The notes under the pieces: model-generated | Seen by the model: the letters and a program-made list of their open reading frames with translations, nothing else | Databases searched by the model: none | What the model was told of the DNA's origin: nothing | Shown: positions 13,701 to 25,904 of the stretch, piece by piece | How the letters are laid out: every line of letters starts with the position of its first letter | Position numbering within the stretch: position 1 is the first letter of the stretch | Assembly: GCF_004210375.1 (NCBI RefSeq) | Contig: NC_134830.1 | Location: 3,410,001 to 3,474,000, forward strand | Reading direction: 5' to 3' | Origin: Tachypleus tridentatus | Taxonomy: Eukaryota > Arthropoda > Merostomata > Xiphosura > Limulidae | DNA: 64,000 nt | Program-made: the position numbers and the translations under genes

Positions 13701-16700
13701 ATTACAGCAATAATTAATTAAAAGTGTCAGATGTGTAAGATTAAAGCGATCATTAATGACAAGTGTCAGAAGTGTACGATTACAGCAGTCATTAATGACA
13801 AGTGTCAGAACTGTAGGATTACAGCGATCGATCATTAATGACAAATATCAGAAGTGTAAGATTACAGCAATCATTAATGACAAGTGTCAGAAGTGTAAGA
13901 TTACAGCGATCGATCATTAGTGACAAGTGTCAGAAGTGTAAGATTACAGCGATCGATCATTAGTGACAAGTGTCAGAAGTGTAAGATTACAGCGATCGAT
14001 CATTAGTGACAAGTTTCAGAAGTGTAAGATTAAAGCTATCATTAATGACAAGTGTCAGAAGTGTAAGATTACAGCAATAATTAATTAAAAGTGTCAGAAG
14101 TGTAAGATTACAGCAATCATTAATGACAAGTGTCAGAAGTGTAAGATTACAGCAATAATTAATTAAAAGTGTCAGAAGTGTAAGATTACAGCAATCATTA
14201 ATGACAAGTGTCAGAAGTGTAAGATTACAGCAGTCATTAATGACAAGTATCAGAAGTGTAAGATTACAGCAGTCATTAATGACAAGTATCAGAAGTGTAA
14301 GATTACAGCAATTATTAATGACAAGTGTCAGAAGTGTAAGATGACAGCGATCATTAATGACAAGTGTCAGATGTGTAAGATTAAAGCGATCATTAATGAC
14401 ATGTGTCAGAAGTGTAAGATTACGGCAGTCATTAATGACAAGTGTCAGAAGTGTAAAATTACAGCGATCGATCATTAATGACAAGTGTCAGACGTGTAAG
14501 ATTACAGCAATCATTAATGACAAGTGTCAGATGTGTAAGATTAAAGCGATCATTAATGACAAGTGTCAGAAATGTAAGATTACAGCAATCATTAATGACA
14601 AGCGTCAGAAGTGTAAGATTACAGCAATAATTAACGACAAGTGTCAGAAGTGTATGATTACAGCAATAATTAACGACAAGTGTCAGAAGTGTAAGATTAC
14701 AGCTATCATTAATGACAAGTGTCAGAAGTGTAAGATTACAGCAATCATTAATGACAAGTGTCAGAAGTGTAAGATTAAAGCAATCATTAATGACAAGTGT
14801 CAGAAGTGTAAGATTACAGCGATCATTAATGACAAGTGTCAGAAGTGTGAGATTACAGCAGTCATTAATGACAAGTGTCAGAAGTGTAAGATTACAGCAA
14901 TCATTAATGACAAGTGTCAGAAGTGTAAGGTTACAGCACTCATTGATGACAAGTGGCAGAAGTGTAAGATTACAGTGATCGATCATTAATGACAAGTGTC
15001 AGAAGTGTAAGATTACAGCAATCATTAATGACAAGTGTCAGAAGTGTAAGATTACAGCAGTCATTAATGACAAGTGTCAGAAGTGTAAGATTACAGCCAT
15101 CATTAATGACAAGTGTCAGAAGTGTAAGATTACAGCAATCCTTAATGACAAGTGTCAGAAGTGTAAGATTACAGCAGTCATTAATGACAAGTACCAGAAG
15201 TGTAAGATTACAGCAATCATTAATGACAAGTGTCAGAAGTGTAAGATTACAGCAATCATTAATGACAAGTATCAGAAGCGTAAGATTACAGCAATCATTA
15301 ATGACAAGTGTCAGAAGTGTAACATTACAGCTCTCATTAATGACAAGTGTCAGATGTGTAAGATTAAAGCGATCATTAATGACAAGTGTCAGAAGTGTAA
15401 GATTACAGCAATCATAATGACAAGTGTCAGAAGTGTAAGATTACAGCTATCATTAATGACAAGTGTCAGAAGTGTAAGATTACAGCAATCATTAATGACA
15501 AGTGTCAGAAGTGTAAGATTACAGCAGTCAATGATGACAAGTATCAGAAGTGTAAGATTACAGCAATCATTAATGACAAGTGTCAGAAGTGTAACATTAC
15601 AGCTCTCATTAATGACAAGTGTCAGAAGTGTACGATTACAGCAGTCATTAATGACAAGTGTCAGAACTGTAGGATTACAGCGATCGATCATTAATGACAA
15701 ATATCAGAAGTGTAAGATTACAGCAATCATTAATGACAAGTGTCAGAAGTGTAAGATTACAGCGATCGATCATTAGTGACAAGTGTCAGAAGTGTAAGAT
15801 TACAGCGATCGATCATTAGTGACAAGTGTCAGAAGTGTAAGATTAAAGCTATCATTAATGACAAGTGTCAGAAGTGTAAGATTACAGCAATAATTAATTA
15901 AAAGTGTCAGAAGTGTAAGATTACAGCAATCATTAATGACAAGTGTCAGAAGTGTAAGATTACAGCAATAATTAATTAAAAGTGTCAGAAGTGTAAGATT
16001 ACAGCAATCATTAATGACAAGTGTCAGAAGTGTAAGATTACAGCAGTCATTAATGACAAGTATCAGAAGTGTAAGATTACAGCAGTCATTAATGACAAGT
16101 ATCAGAAGTGTAAGATTACAGCAATTATTAATGACAAGTGTCAGAAGTGTAAGATGACAGCGATCATTAATGACAAGTGTCAGATGTGTAAGATTAAAGC
16201 GATCATTAATGACAAGTGTCAGAAATGTAAGATTACAGCAATCATTAATGACAAGCGTCAGAAGTGTAAGATTACAGCAATAATTAACGACAAGTGTCAG
16301 AAATGTATGATTACAGCAATAATTAACGACAAGTGTCAGAAGTGTAAGATTACAGCTATCATTAATGACAAGTGTCAGAAGTGTAAGATTACAGCAATCA
16401 TTAATGACAAGTGTCAGAAGTGTAAGATTAAAGCAATCATTAATGACAAGTGTCAGAAGTGTAAGATTACAGCGATCATTAATGACAAGTGTCAGAAGTG
16501 TGAGATTACAGCAGTCATTAATGACAAGTGTCAGAAGTGTAAGATTACAGCAATCATTAATGACAAGTGTCAGAAGTGTAAGGTTACAGCACTCATTGAT
16601 GACAAGTGGCAGAAGTGTAAGATTACAGTGATCGATCATTAATGACAAGTGTCAGAAGTGTAAGATTACAGCAATCATTAATGACAAGTGTCAGAAGTGT

Positions 16701-19700
16701 AAGATTACAGCAGTCATTAATGACAAGTGTCAGAAGTGTAAGATTACAGCCATCATTAATGACAAGTGTCAGAAGTGTAAGATTACAGCAATCCTTAATG
16801 ACAAGTGTCAGAAGTGTAAGATTACAGCAGTCATTAATGACAAGTATCAGAAGCGTAAGATTACAGCAATCATTAATGACAAGTGTCAGAAGTGTAACAT
16901 TACAGCTCTCATTAATGACAAGTGTCAGATGTGTAAGATTAAAGCGATCATTAATGACAAGTGTCAGAAGTGTAAGATTACAGCAATCATAATGACAAGT
17001 GTCAGAAGTGTAAGATTACAGCTATCATTAATGACAAGTGTCAGAAGTGTAAGATTACAGCAATCATTAATGACAAGTGTCAGAAGTGTAAGATTACAGC
17101 AGTCAATGATGACAAGTGTCAGAAGTGTAAGATTACAGCGATCATTAATGACAAGTGTCAGAAGTGTACGATTACAGCAGTCATTAATGACAAGTGTCAG
17201 AACTGTAGGATTACAGCGATCGATCATTAATGACAAGTGTCAGAAGTGTAAGATTACAGCAGTCATTAATGACAAGTATCAGAAGTGTAAGATTACAGCA
17301 GTCATTAATGACAAGTATCAGAAGTGTAAGATTACAGCAATTATTAATGACAAGTGTCAGAAGTGTAAGATGACAGCGATCATTAATGACAAGTGTCAGA
17401 TGTGTAAGATTAAAGCGATCATTAATGACAAGTGTCAGAAATGTAAGATTACAGCAATCATTAATGACAAGCGTCAGAAGTGTAAGATTACAGCAATAAT
17501 TAACGACAAGTGTCAGAAGTGTATGATTACAGCAATAATTAACGACAAGTGTCAGAAGTGTAAGATTACAGCTATCATTAATGACAAGTGTCAGAAGTGT
17601 AAGATTACAGCGATCATTAATGACAAGTGTCAGAAGTGTGAGATTACAGCAGTCATTAATGACAAGTGTCAGAAGTGTAAGATTACAGCAATCATTAATG
17701 ACAAGTGTCAGAAGTGTAAGGTTACAGCACTCATTGATGACAAGTGGCAGAAGTGTAAGATTACAGTGATCGATCATTAATGACAAGTGTCAGAAGTGTA
17801 AGATTACAGCAATCATTAATGACAAGTGTCAGAAGTGTAAGATTACAGCAGTCATTAATGACAAGTGTCAGAAGTGTAAGATTACAGCCATCATTAATGA
17901 CAAGTGTCAGAAGTGTAAGATTACAGCAATCCTTAATGACAAGTGTCAGAAGTGTAAGATTACAGCAGTCATTAATGACAAGTACCAGAAGTGTAAGATT
18001 ACAGCAATCATTAATGACAAGTGTCAGAAGTGTAAGATTACAGCAATCATTAATGACAAGTATCAGAAGCGTAAGATTACAGCAATCATTAATGACAAGT
18101 GTCAGAAGTGTAACATTACAGCTCTCATTAATGACAAGTGTCAGATGTGTAAGATTAAAGCGATCATTAATGACAAGTGTCAGAAGTGTAAGATTACAGC
18201 AATCATAATGACAAGTGTCAGAAGTGTAAGATTACAGCTATCATTAATGACAAGTGTCAGAAGTGTAAGATTACAGCAATCATTAATGACAAGTGTCAGA
18301 AGTGTAAGATTACAGCAGTCAATGATGACAATTATCAGAAGTGTAAGATTACAGCAATCATTAATGACAAGTGTCAGAAGTGTAACATTACAGCTCTCAT
18401 TAATGACAAGTGTCAGAAGTGTACGATTACAGCAGTCATTAATGACAAGTGTCAGAACTGTAGGATTACAGCGATCGATCATTAATGACAAATATCAGAA
18501 GTGTAAGATTACAGCAATCATTAATGACAAGTGTCAGAAGTGTAAGATTACAGCGATCGATCATTAGTGACAAGTGTCAGAAGTGTAAGATTACAGCGAT
18601 CGATCATTAGTGACAAGTGTCAGAAGTGTAAGATTAAAGCTATCATTAATGACAAGTGTCAGAAGTGTAAGATTACAGCAATAATTAATTAAAAGTGTCA
18701 GAAGTGTAAGATTACAGCAATCATTAATGACAAGTGTCAGAAGTGTAAGATTACAGCAATAATTAATTAAAAGTGTCAGAAGTGTAAGATTACAGCAATC
18801 ATTAATGACAAGTGTCAGAAGTGTAAGATTACAGCAGTCATTAATGACAAGTATCAGAAGTGTAAGATTACAGCAGTCATTAATGACAAGTATCAGAAGT
18901 GTAAGATTACAGCAATTATTAATGACAAGTGTCAGAAGTGTAAGATGACAGCGATCATTAATGACAAGTGTCAGATGTGTAAGATTAAAGCGATCATTAA
19001 TGACAAGTGTCAGAAATGTAAGATTACAGCAATCATTAATGACAAGCGTCAGAAGTGTAAGATTACAGCAATAATTAACGACAAGTGTCAGAAATGTATG
19101 ATTACAGCAATAATTAACGACAAGTGTCAGAAGTGTAAGATTACAGCTATCATTAATGACAAGTGTCAGAAGTGTAAGATTACAGCAATCATTAATGACA
19201 AGTGTCAGAAGTGTAAGATTAAAGCAATCATTAATGACAAGTGTCAGAAGTGTAAGATTACAGCGATCATTAATGACAAGTGTCAGAAGTGTGAGATTAC
19301 AGCAGTCATTAATGACAAGTGTCAGAAGTGTAAGATTACAGCAATCATTAATGACAAGTGTCAGAAGTGTAAGGTTACAGCACTCATTGATGACAAGTGG
19401 CAGAAGTGTAAGATTACAGTGATCGATCATTAATGACAAGTGTCAGAAGTGTAAGATTACAGCAATCATTAATGACAAGTGTCAGAAGTGTAAGATTACA
19501 GCAGTCATTAATGACAAGTGTCAGAAGTGTAAGATTACAGCCATCATTAATGACAAGTGTCAGAAGTGTAAGATTACAGCAATCCTTAATGACAAGTGTC
19601 AGAAGTGTAAGATTACAGCAGTCATTAATGACAAGTATCAGAAGCGTAAGATTACAGCAATCATTAATGACAAGTGTCAGAAGTGTAACATTACAGCTCT

Positions 19701-21778
19701 CATTAATGACAAGTGTCAGATGTGTAAGATTAAAGCGATCATTAATGACAAGTGTCAGAAGTGTAAGATTACAGCAATCATAATGACAAGTGTCAGAAGT
19801 GTAAGATTACAGCTATCATTAATGACAAGTGTCAGAAGTGTAAGATTACAGCAATCATTAATGACAAGTGTCAGAAGTGTAAGATTACAGCAGTCAATGA
19901 TGACAAGTGTCAGAAGTGTAAGATTACAGCGATCATTAATGACAAGTGTCAGAAGTGTACGATTACAGCAGTCATTAATGACAAGTGTCAGAACTGTAGG
20001 ATTACAGCGATCGATCATTAATGACAAATATCAGAAGTGTAAGATTACAGCAATCATTAATGACAAGTGTCAGAAGTGTAAGATTACAGCGATCGATCAT
20101 TAGTGACAAGTGTCAGAAGTGTAAGATTACAGCGATCGATCATTAGTGACAAGTGTCAGAAATGTAAGATTAAAGCTATCATTAATGACAAGTGTCAGAA
20201 GTGTAAGATTACAGCAATAATTAATTAAAAGTGTCAGAAGTGTAAGATTACAGCAATCATTAATGACAAGTGTCAGAAGTGTAAGATTACAGCAATAATT
20301 AATTAAAAGTGTCAGAAGTGTAAGATTACAGCAATCATTAATGACAAGTGTCAGAAGTGTAAGATTACAGCAGTCATTAATGACAAGTATCAGAAGTGTA
20401 AGATTACAGCAGTCATTAATGACAAGTATCAGAAGTGTAAGATTACAGCAATTATTAATGACAAGTGTCAGAAGTGTAAGATGACAGCGATCATTAATGA
20501 CAAGTGTCAGATGTGTAAGATTAAAGCGATCATTAATGACAAGTGTCAGAAATGTAAGATTACAGCAATCATTAATGACAAGCGTCAGAAGTGTAAGATT
20601 ACAGCAATAATTAACGACAAGTGTCAGAAGTGTATGATTACAGCAATAATTAACGACAAGTGTCAGAAGTGTAAGATTACAGCTATCATTAATGACAAGT
20701 GTCAGAAGTGTAAGATTACAGCAATCATTAATGACAAGTGTCAGAAGTGTAAGATTAAAGCAATCATTAATGACAAGTGTCAGAAGTGTAAGATTACAGC
20801 GATCATTAATGACAAGTGTCAGAAGTGTGAGATTACAGCAGTCATTAATGACAAGTGTCAGAAGTGTAAGATTACAGCAATCATTAATGACAAGTGTCAG
20901 AAGTGTAAGGTTACAGCACTCATTGATGACAAGTGGCAGAAGTGTAAGATTACAGTGATCGATCATTAATGACAAGTGTCAGAAGTGTAAGATTACAGCA
21001 ATCATTAATGACAAGTGTCAGAAGTGTAAGATTACAGCAGTCATTAATGACAAGTGTCAGAAGTGTAAGATTACAGCCATCATTAATGACAAGTGTCAGA
21101 AGTGTAAGATTACAGCAATCCTTAATGACAAGTGTCAGAAGTGTAAGATTACAGCAGTCATTAATGACAAGTACCAGAAGTGTAAGATTACAGCAATCAT
21201 TAATGACAAGTGTCAGAAGTGTAAGATTACAGCAATCATTAATGACAAGTATCAGAAGCGTAAGATTACAGCAATCATTAATGACAAGTGTCAGAAGTGT
21301 AACATTACAGCTCTCATTAATGACAAGTGTCAGATGTGTAAGATTAAAGCGATCATTAATGACAAGTGTCAGAAGTGTAAGATTACAGCAATCATAATGA
21401 CAAGTGTCAGAAGTGTAAGATTACAGCTATCATTAATGACAAGTGTCAGAAGTGTAAGATTACAGCAATCATTAATGACAAGTGTCAGAAGTGTAAGATT
21501 ACAGCAGTCAATGATGACAAGTGTCAGAAGTGTAAGATTACAGCGATCATTAATAACAAGTGTCAGAAATGTAAGATTACAGCAATCATTAATGACAAGT
21601 ATCAGAAATGTAAGGTTACAGCAATCATTAATGACAAGTGTCAGAAGTGTAAGATTACAGCTATCATTAATGATAAGTGTCAGAAGTGTAAGATTACAGC
21701 AATCATTAATGACAAGTGTCAGAAGTGTAAGATTACAGCAATCATTAATGACAAATGTCAGAAGTGTAAGATTAAACT
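10736..21778. repeat. 11-kb satellite of a 39-bp unit with higher-order structure
   Basis: About 280 units with core 'gacaagtgtcagaagtgtaa' + 'gattacagcaatcattaat'. Some units are 43 bp through an extra GATC (cgatcgatcatta), and 'aataattaattaaaagtg' marks another variant. The frame starting just after one cgatcgatc variant recurs at 12926, 14989, 16642, 17780, 19433 and 20969, spacing 2063, 1653, 1138, 1653 and 1536 bp, with 1653+1138=2791 bp used twice. Long stretches are effectively identical between blocks. Open frames on both strands (I-N-D-K-C-Q-K-C-K-I-T-A-I and relatives) reflect 39 = 13 codons and are not genes. The array lies inside an AFF intron. Confidence 0.96.
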
Positions 21779-21874
21779 GATAATTATTAACAAACCCAAT
21801 GAACCAAGTTTCTAAAGGTCACCATGATAGGTTAATATAATGATTTATTTTTACAAGTTAAAAGTGAATCTGAC

Positions 21875-21992
21875 CTTTTCTGATGATGACCTTCCACTCA
21901 CATTGCTGTCCTCAGAGTCTGATTCATCAGAACTGCTACAGCTACTTCCTGAACTTGAAGACATGGTTTTCAGGGGTGATTGAAGAATTTCA
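21875..21992 (-). CDS. AFF: AFF-family gene, acidic serine-rich exon
   Basis: The acceptor GTTGATAG is at 21993-21994 and the donor AAAAG|GTCAGA at 21874. After one base completing a codon it encodes 39 residues, E-I-L-Q-S-P-L-K-T-M-S-S-S-S-G-S-S then C-S-S-S-D-E-S-D-S-E-D-S and a second serine run ending S-S-S-E-K. An acidic polyserine stretch of this kind is the hallmark of the AFF transactivation/pSER segment, and it lies in gene order between the N-terminal exons and the W-x-L-x-x-F exon. The exon ends in phase 0, matching the start of the exon at 7689. Serine-rich acidic peptide alone is not specific, so the assignment leans on order and phase. The 39-bp satellite ends only about 100 bp beyond its donor. 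Confidence 0.62.
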
Positions 21993-22090
21993 CTATCAAC
22001 AGACAAATCACAAATAATGCGTTCAGTTGAAAGTGATACAAATGACAAACAACTTTAATGGTTTGCTGGATATAATATACACATCAATGT

Positions 22091-22271
22091 ATCTCAGGAT
22101 GGCTGGTATGGGTATTAACACTTTTACTAATAAAGCAGAGAACAACGTTTTGACCTTCTTAGGTCTTCTTTTGTTGTTGTTGTTAACCTGAAGCTGACCT
22201 GGGAAGGTCAAAACATTGTTCTCTGCTTTATTAGTAAAACTGTTAACACCCAAACCAGCCATCCTGAGATA
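22091..22271. mobile_element. Foldback (inverted-repeat) element with 71-bp arms
   Basis: The left arm 22091-22161 ('atctcaggatggctggtatg' ... 'agagaacaacgttttgacc') and the right arm 22201-22271 are near-perfect reverse complements around a ~40-bp loop with a GTT run. The loop edge contains 'cctgaagctgacc' and 'gggaaggtcaaaac'. It may be two head-to-head 3' ends of one dispersed family. Confidence 0.85.
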
Positions 22272-22859
22272 GATTGTTACTTCAAGTGGGTTTCTCGTCA
22301 TCACGAATATATGTATATATAGTAGTAGCACAATTTGAATTTCAGGTCACTAGGCTTAGCTAATAATACTGAATTGCACGCTTACCATCCTTCAATTACA
22401 CACCGATACCTGAACTAAAACATTAACACACTAAATTCTACTTGTTAACTTATTAATGTAACAAGCGCGACACAACGGGTCGAACACTGTGTATCTTGGG
22501 TTCGTATCTCACTGCCCCTTTCACTCAAATATTTTATCTGACAAGACTTGTGGGGTGGTGTTCACTAGGCGCCTTCTTTTTACTCTTGTGTCAAAATTAA
22601 GAACGGTTAGTGCAATTAGTCTTAAAGCAGTTTCAATTTGATTGATTTCACACTCCTGTCTCTTATTCACGAAAATAAACAATACACATAAACTGTAGAT
22701 AATGAATGTCAACATTTTTGTTGTTTTACCATTCGCTATCAGACTATAAGAATGATTTCTTCAACTGTAAATATCTACTGTTAAAGACTGCATTAAAAAC
22801 AACCATGGTATACAAAGTTTATAGATTAACCAAACTTCCTTTTCTAAAATCATTACTTT
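22272..22859. other. AFF intron; possible tRNA-like remnant
   Basis: Mostly single copy. At 22461-22515 on the plus strand 'acacaacgggtcgaac' and, 15 bp on, 'gggttcgtatctc' resemble internal promoter boxes A and B, so a decayed tRNA or SINE head is possible. No complete cloverleaf was seen. Confidence 0.35.
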
Positions 22860-23630
22860 TCTTATAATATTGTACGTCATAACACTCCAAACATAACTAA
22901 CACTTTTCTTATAATTTTGTATTACATAACACTCTAAACATAACTAACACTTTTCTTATAATTTTGTACGTCATAACACTCCAAACATAACTAACACTTT
23001 TCTTATAATTTTGTACGTCATAACACTCCAAACATAACTAACACTTTTCTTATAATTTTGTATGACATAACACTCCAAACATAACTGACACTTTTCTTAT
23101 AATTTTGTATGACATAACACTCCAAACATAACTAACACTTTTCTTATAATTTTGTACGTCATAACACTCCAAACATAACTAACACTTTTCTTATAATTTT
23201 GTATGACATAACACTCCAAACATAACTAACACTTTCTTATAATTTTGTATGACATAACACTCCAAACATAACTGACACTTTTCTTATAATTTTGTATGAC
23301 ATAACACTCCAAACATAACTAACACTTTTCTTATAATTTTGTACGTCATAACACTCCAAACATAACTAACACTTTTCTTATAATTTTGTATGACATAACA
23401 CTCCAAACATAACTAACACTTTTCTTATAATTTTGTATGACATAACACTCCAAACATAACTAACACTTTTCTTATAATTTTGTACCTCATAACACTCCAA
23501 ACATAACTGACACTTTTCTTATAATTTTGTACGTCATAACACTCCAAACATAACTAACACTTTTCTTATAATTTTGTACGTCATAACACTCCAAACATAA
23601 CTAACACTTTTCTTATATTTCATAACATTC
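22860..23630. repeat. 47-bp tandem repeat, about 16 copies
   Basis: Unit 'cttttcttataattttgtac' + 'gtcataacactccaaacata' + 'actaaca'. Units differ mainly at one site, gtacgtcat versus gtatgacat, and these types alternate along the array. Confidence 0.95.
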
Positions 23631-24326
23631 CACAACACATATCTCGTCCATCTAAATTTAAATTACATACATGATGTTGCACGTAAAATTTCTCGAGTGC
23701 AGAGATAATCTGTCCTCAAAACAAACTGGTGGTCGTATTAGCAGTTTTAAGCCACGTTCACGACTTATGTGCGTGGAACTCTCGAATATTGAAGGTTTGC
23801 CAGTGTACGCGCCTAGTAATAAACGACAGTGATAGCTCTCGAAGCGATCAAAGCGCCGTGACCTTTATGACGTAATAAGTTTTCGTCACGGATAGATTAA
23901 TAACGTTTTAAAGCTTCGTTTTGATTACGTATTTCCTGAAGAGCGTTACACGAACGTCTTCCAACTGATACTTTAACTTAAAGGAATTATCATAACAACC
24001 CATGAAAACCGGTTAGATTCTGAACAGAGCTAGCTAACGATACGTCAACACCTCCATCACCAAGAAAATTAAAGCGAATGAAGAACGAAAACCGCGAAAG
24101 TCATAATTATTCGTGAAGATGGTATTATCTCAGAGGAAAAGGCAACAGTTACAAGCCCTCTTATTTGAATAAATAGCCACGAGTTGGTTGAGCTTTCTAC
24201 ATTCTGTAGCTGAATACATTTATTCACACTATTTAAAACCAAGTTCCATGAACCTCGTGGGAGCTCTAGCGAGATTTTTCAAATTTATAATTTACAAACA
24301 TAATACATTAAAAACAATGCAATTAC
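23631..24326. other. Single-copy, CpG-bearing island between satellites
   Basis: About 700 bp of non-repetitive intron DNA with many CpGs for this window (ctcgag, tacgcgcc, gaagcgatcaaagcgccgtg, gacgtaa, cgtcacgg). No exon passes inspection on either strand. It could be a regulatory element or alternative promoter of the surrounding gene; only composition supports this. Confidence 0.35.
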
Positions 24327-25542
24327 AGTAAAACCTGTCTAATCCGGAAACTGCATAAGGCGGAAACCTGTACAAGCTGGAAATATCAAACTTTTGCAGC
24401 ATTATCCTAAGATTTCACTTATCAAACGCCCTCTACATGGTAGAACTTGCGTAACGAAGACTATCTTTCACCTACCTCATCTATCAACAAGTTGGAATAG
24501 AACCTGAGTAAGGCGAAAAAATGTTTTTGATTAAATATTAATTTTTCATTTAATTAATAATTTCTCCAAATATTAATAAATTATTGTTTGATTAATAATT
24601 TGTTTAAATATTAATAAATTATCGGATATTTTGTTACACTAAGTATTGGTTAAATATATTCTGTTCTTTTTTCTGCCGTCATTATTTTTACAGTTTAATT
24701 AAATTCATGATTTGTCTAAATATATTTGTCTTTTAAATACAAAATTCTACTTTTTAAATAATTCTCACGAAAAAAATAAATTCCAATCTTCCCTAATTTT
24801 AAAATTTAGGGAAAAATTCATTTAATACCCTCATTTTTACAGAAAGCTACTAAATACCCTCATTTTTACAAAAAGCTACTAAATACCCTCATTTTTACAA
24901 AAAGCTACTACATACCCTCATTTTAAAAAAAGACGTTTCTTATGACGATTCTAGTGAAATCCAAACTCTAATTGAGAAGATTGATACAGATGATTCTGTG
25001 AACGTTGAAAAGAATGTTTTAACAGAAAGTGATGAAACTGATTAAAATCTATGATAGACTCGCAAGATGGTAGCACTGTGGGAGATTCAGAAGATGAATA
25101 ATATGGAAAAGGTAGTGATGAAACAGAAATTCCTACTTCATCGCCAGAGTTAAGTTATATTAATTCTATCAAATTGTATTCAAAAATGAAGGGGAGAAAT
25201 AAACTTCATTAAAAGACCGTAAAATTGGTATTCTCTTTTAACCGCATGAGAAAGTCCATTAGAAAACTAAACTGTTGAAATTCGACACTATCTTTAAAGA
25301 AATTTAAGATTTTGTGTACTTATGTATACTTTGAATGTCTAGTTTTGTTTTTATTCTATTATAATAAATTTATTCACAAACGTCTTACTTCCGTTGAGTC
25401 AAACAAGTATAACTTTCAGCTGAAAAGTTATATATAATTAAGGAAATACATGTTAACTGTCTAATCCAGAAAACCTGCTCAAGCTGGAAATTTTACTCGG
25501 TCGCATGCGGTTCCGCTTTAAACAAGTTCTACTGGATAAGAA
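24327..25542. mobile_element. Relic DNA transposon, pogo/Tigger-like
   Basis: The left end 'cagtaaaacctgtctaatcc' is matched by the right end 'gctttaaacaagttctactg' read in reverse (cagtagaacttgtttaaagc). The CAGT start with CTG-T/C-TAATCCGGAA is typical of TcMar-Tigger/pogo termini. Subterminal 'gtacaagctggaaa' recurs near the other end as 'ctcaagctggaaat'. Between lie acidic peptide remnants in broken frames (about 24940-25110), consistent with a transposase tail, and a 27-bp tandem repeat at 24826-24935. No clear TA duplication is visible at the right end. Confidence 0.5.
24826..24935. repeat. 27-bp tandem repeat, four copies
   Basis: Unit 'taccctcatttttacaaaaa' + 'gctacta', within the DNA-transposon relic. 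Confidence 0.9.
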
Positions 25543-25904
25543 AAGGTAGAAACTGAGAATTATGTAGTAATTAGAGTGCACGTTAGGTTACATGAATTAC
25601 ATATAATATAGCTCTATGAATAAAATTCAAAAACACTTTTAAAATCGTCCTTATTTCATATAATTACATTAAATGTGTTAATAGATTCATCCTCCCTCAC
25701 CAAACATACAACCTATTGTCGCAGAGTTCTTCTTTCAAAGTAATCTGGTGAAAATAATGCAGTGTCCAGCACACGGAATAATAATATATTACTTTATATC
25801 ATCCTTTAATAAGGTATTTCTACAAATTTCAACACTTGTACTCTGTCGTTCATTACTGTACGCCTGCATTACAAACGAAGTTCAAAATTGAATTACACTT
25901 ACTT
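25543..25904. other. AFF intron, nothing recognised
   Basis: AT-rich single-copy sequence between the transposon relic and the E-box satellite. Confidence 0.4.

Noticed and set aside
10736-21778. Long frames on both strands of the 39-bp array, including a C-x-x-C repeat (D-K-C-Q-K-C-K) and a serine/arginine-like repeat (M-T-S-V-R-S-V-R)
   Set aside because: 39 bp is 13 codons, so several frames stay open at once on both strands. No codon-level constraint or gene context supports a protein.
10736-21778. CRISPR-like array
   Set aside because: The repeats are contiguous with no unique spacers, and the genome is eukaryotic.
22023-22331. Minus-strand 102-codon frame with a K-R-R-P-K-K-V-K segment
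   Set aside because: It lies across the foldback element. The basic stretch comes from the loop's GTT run.
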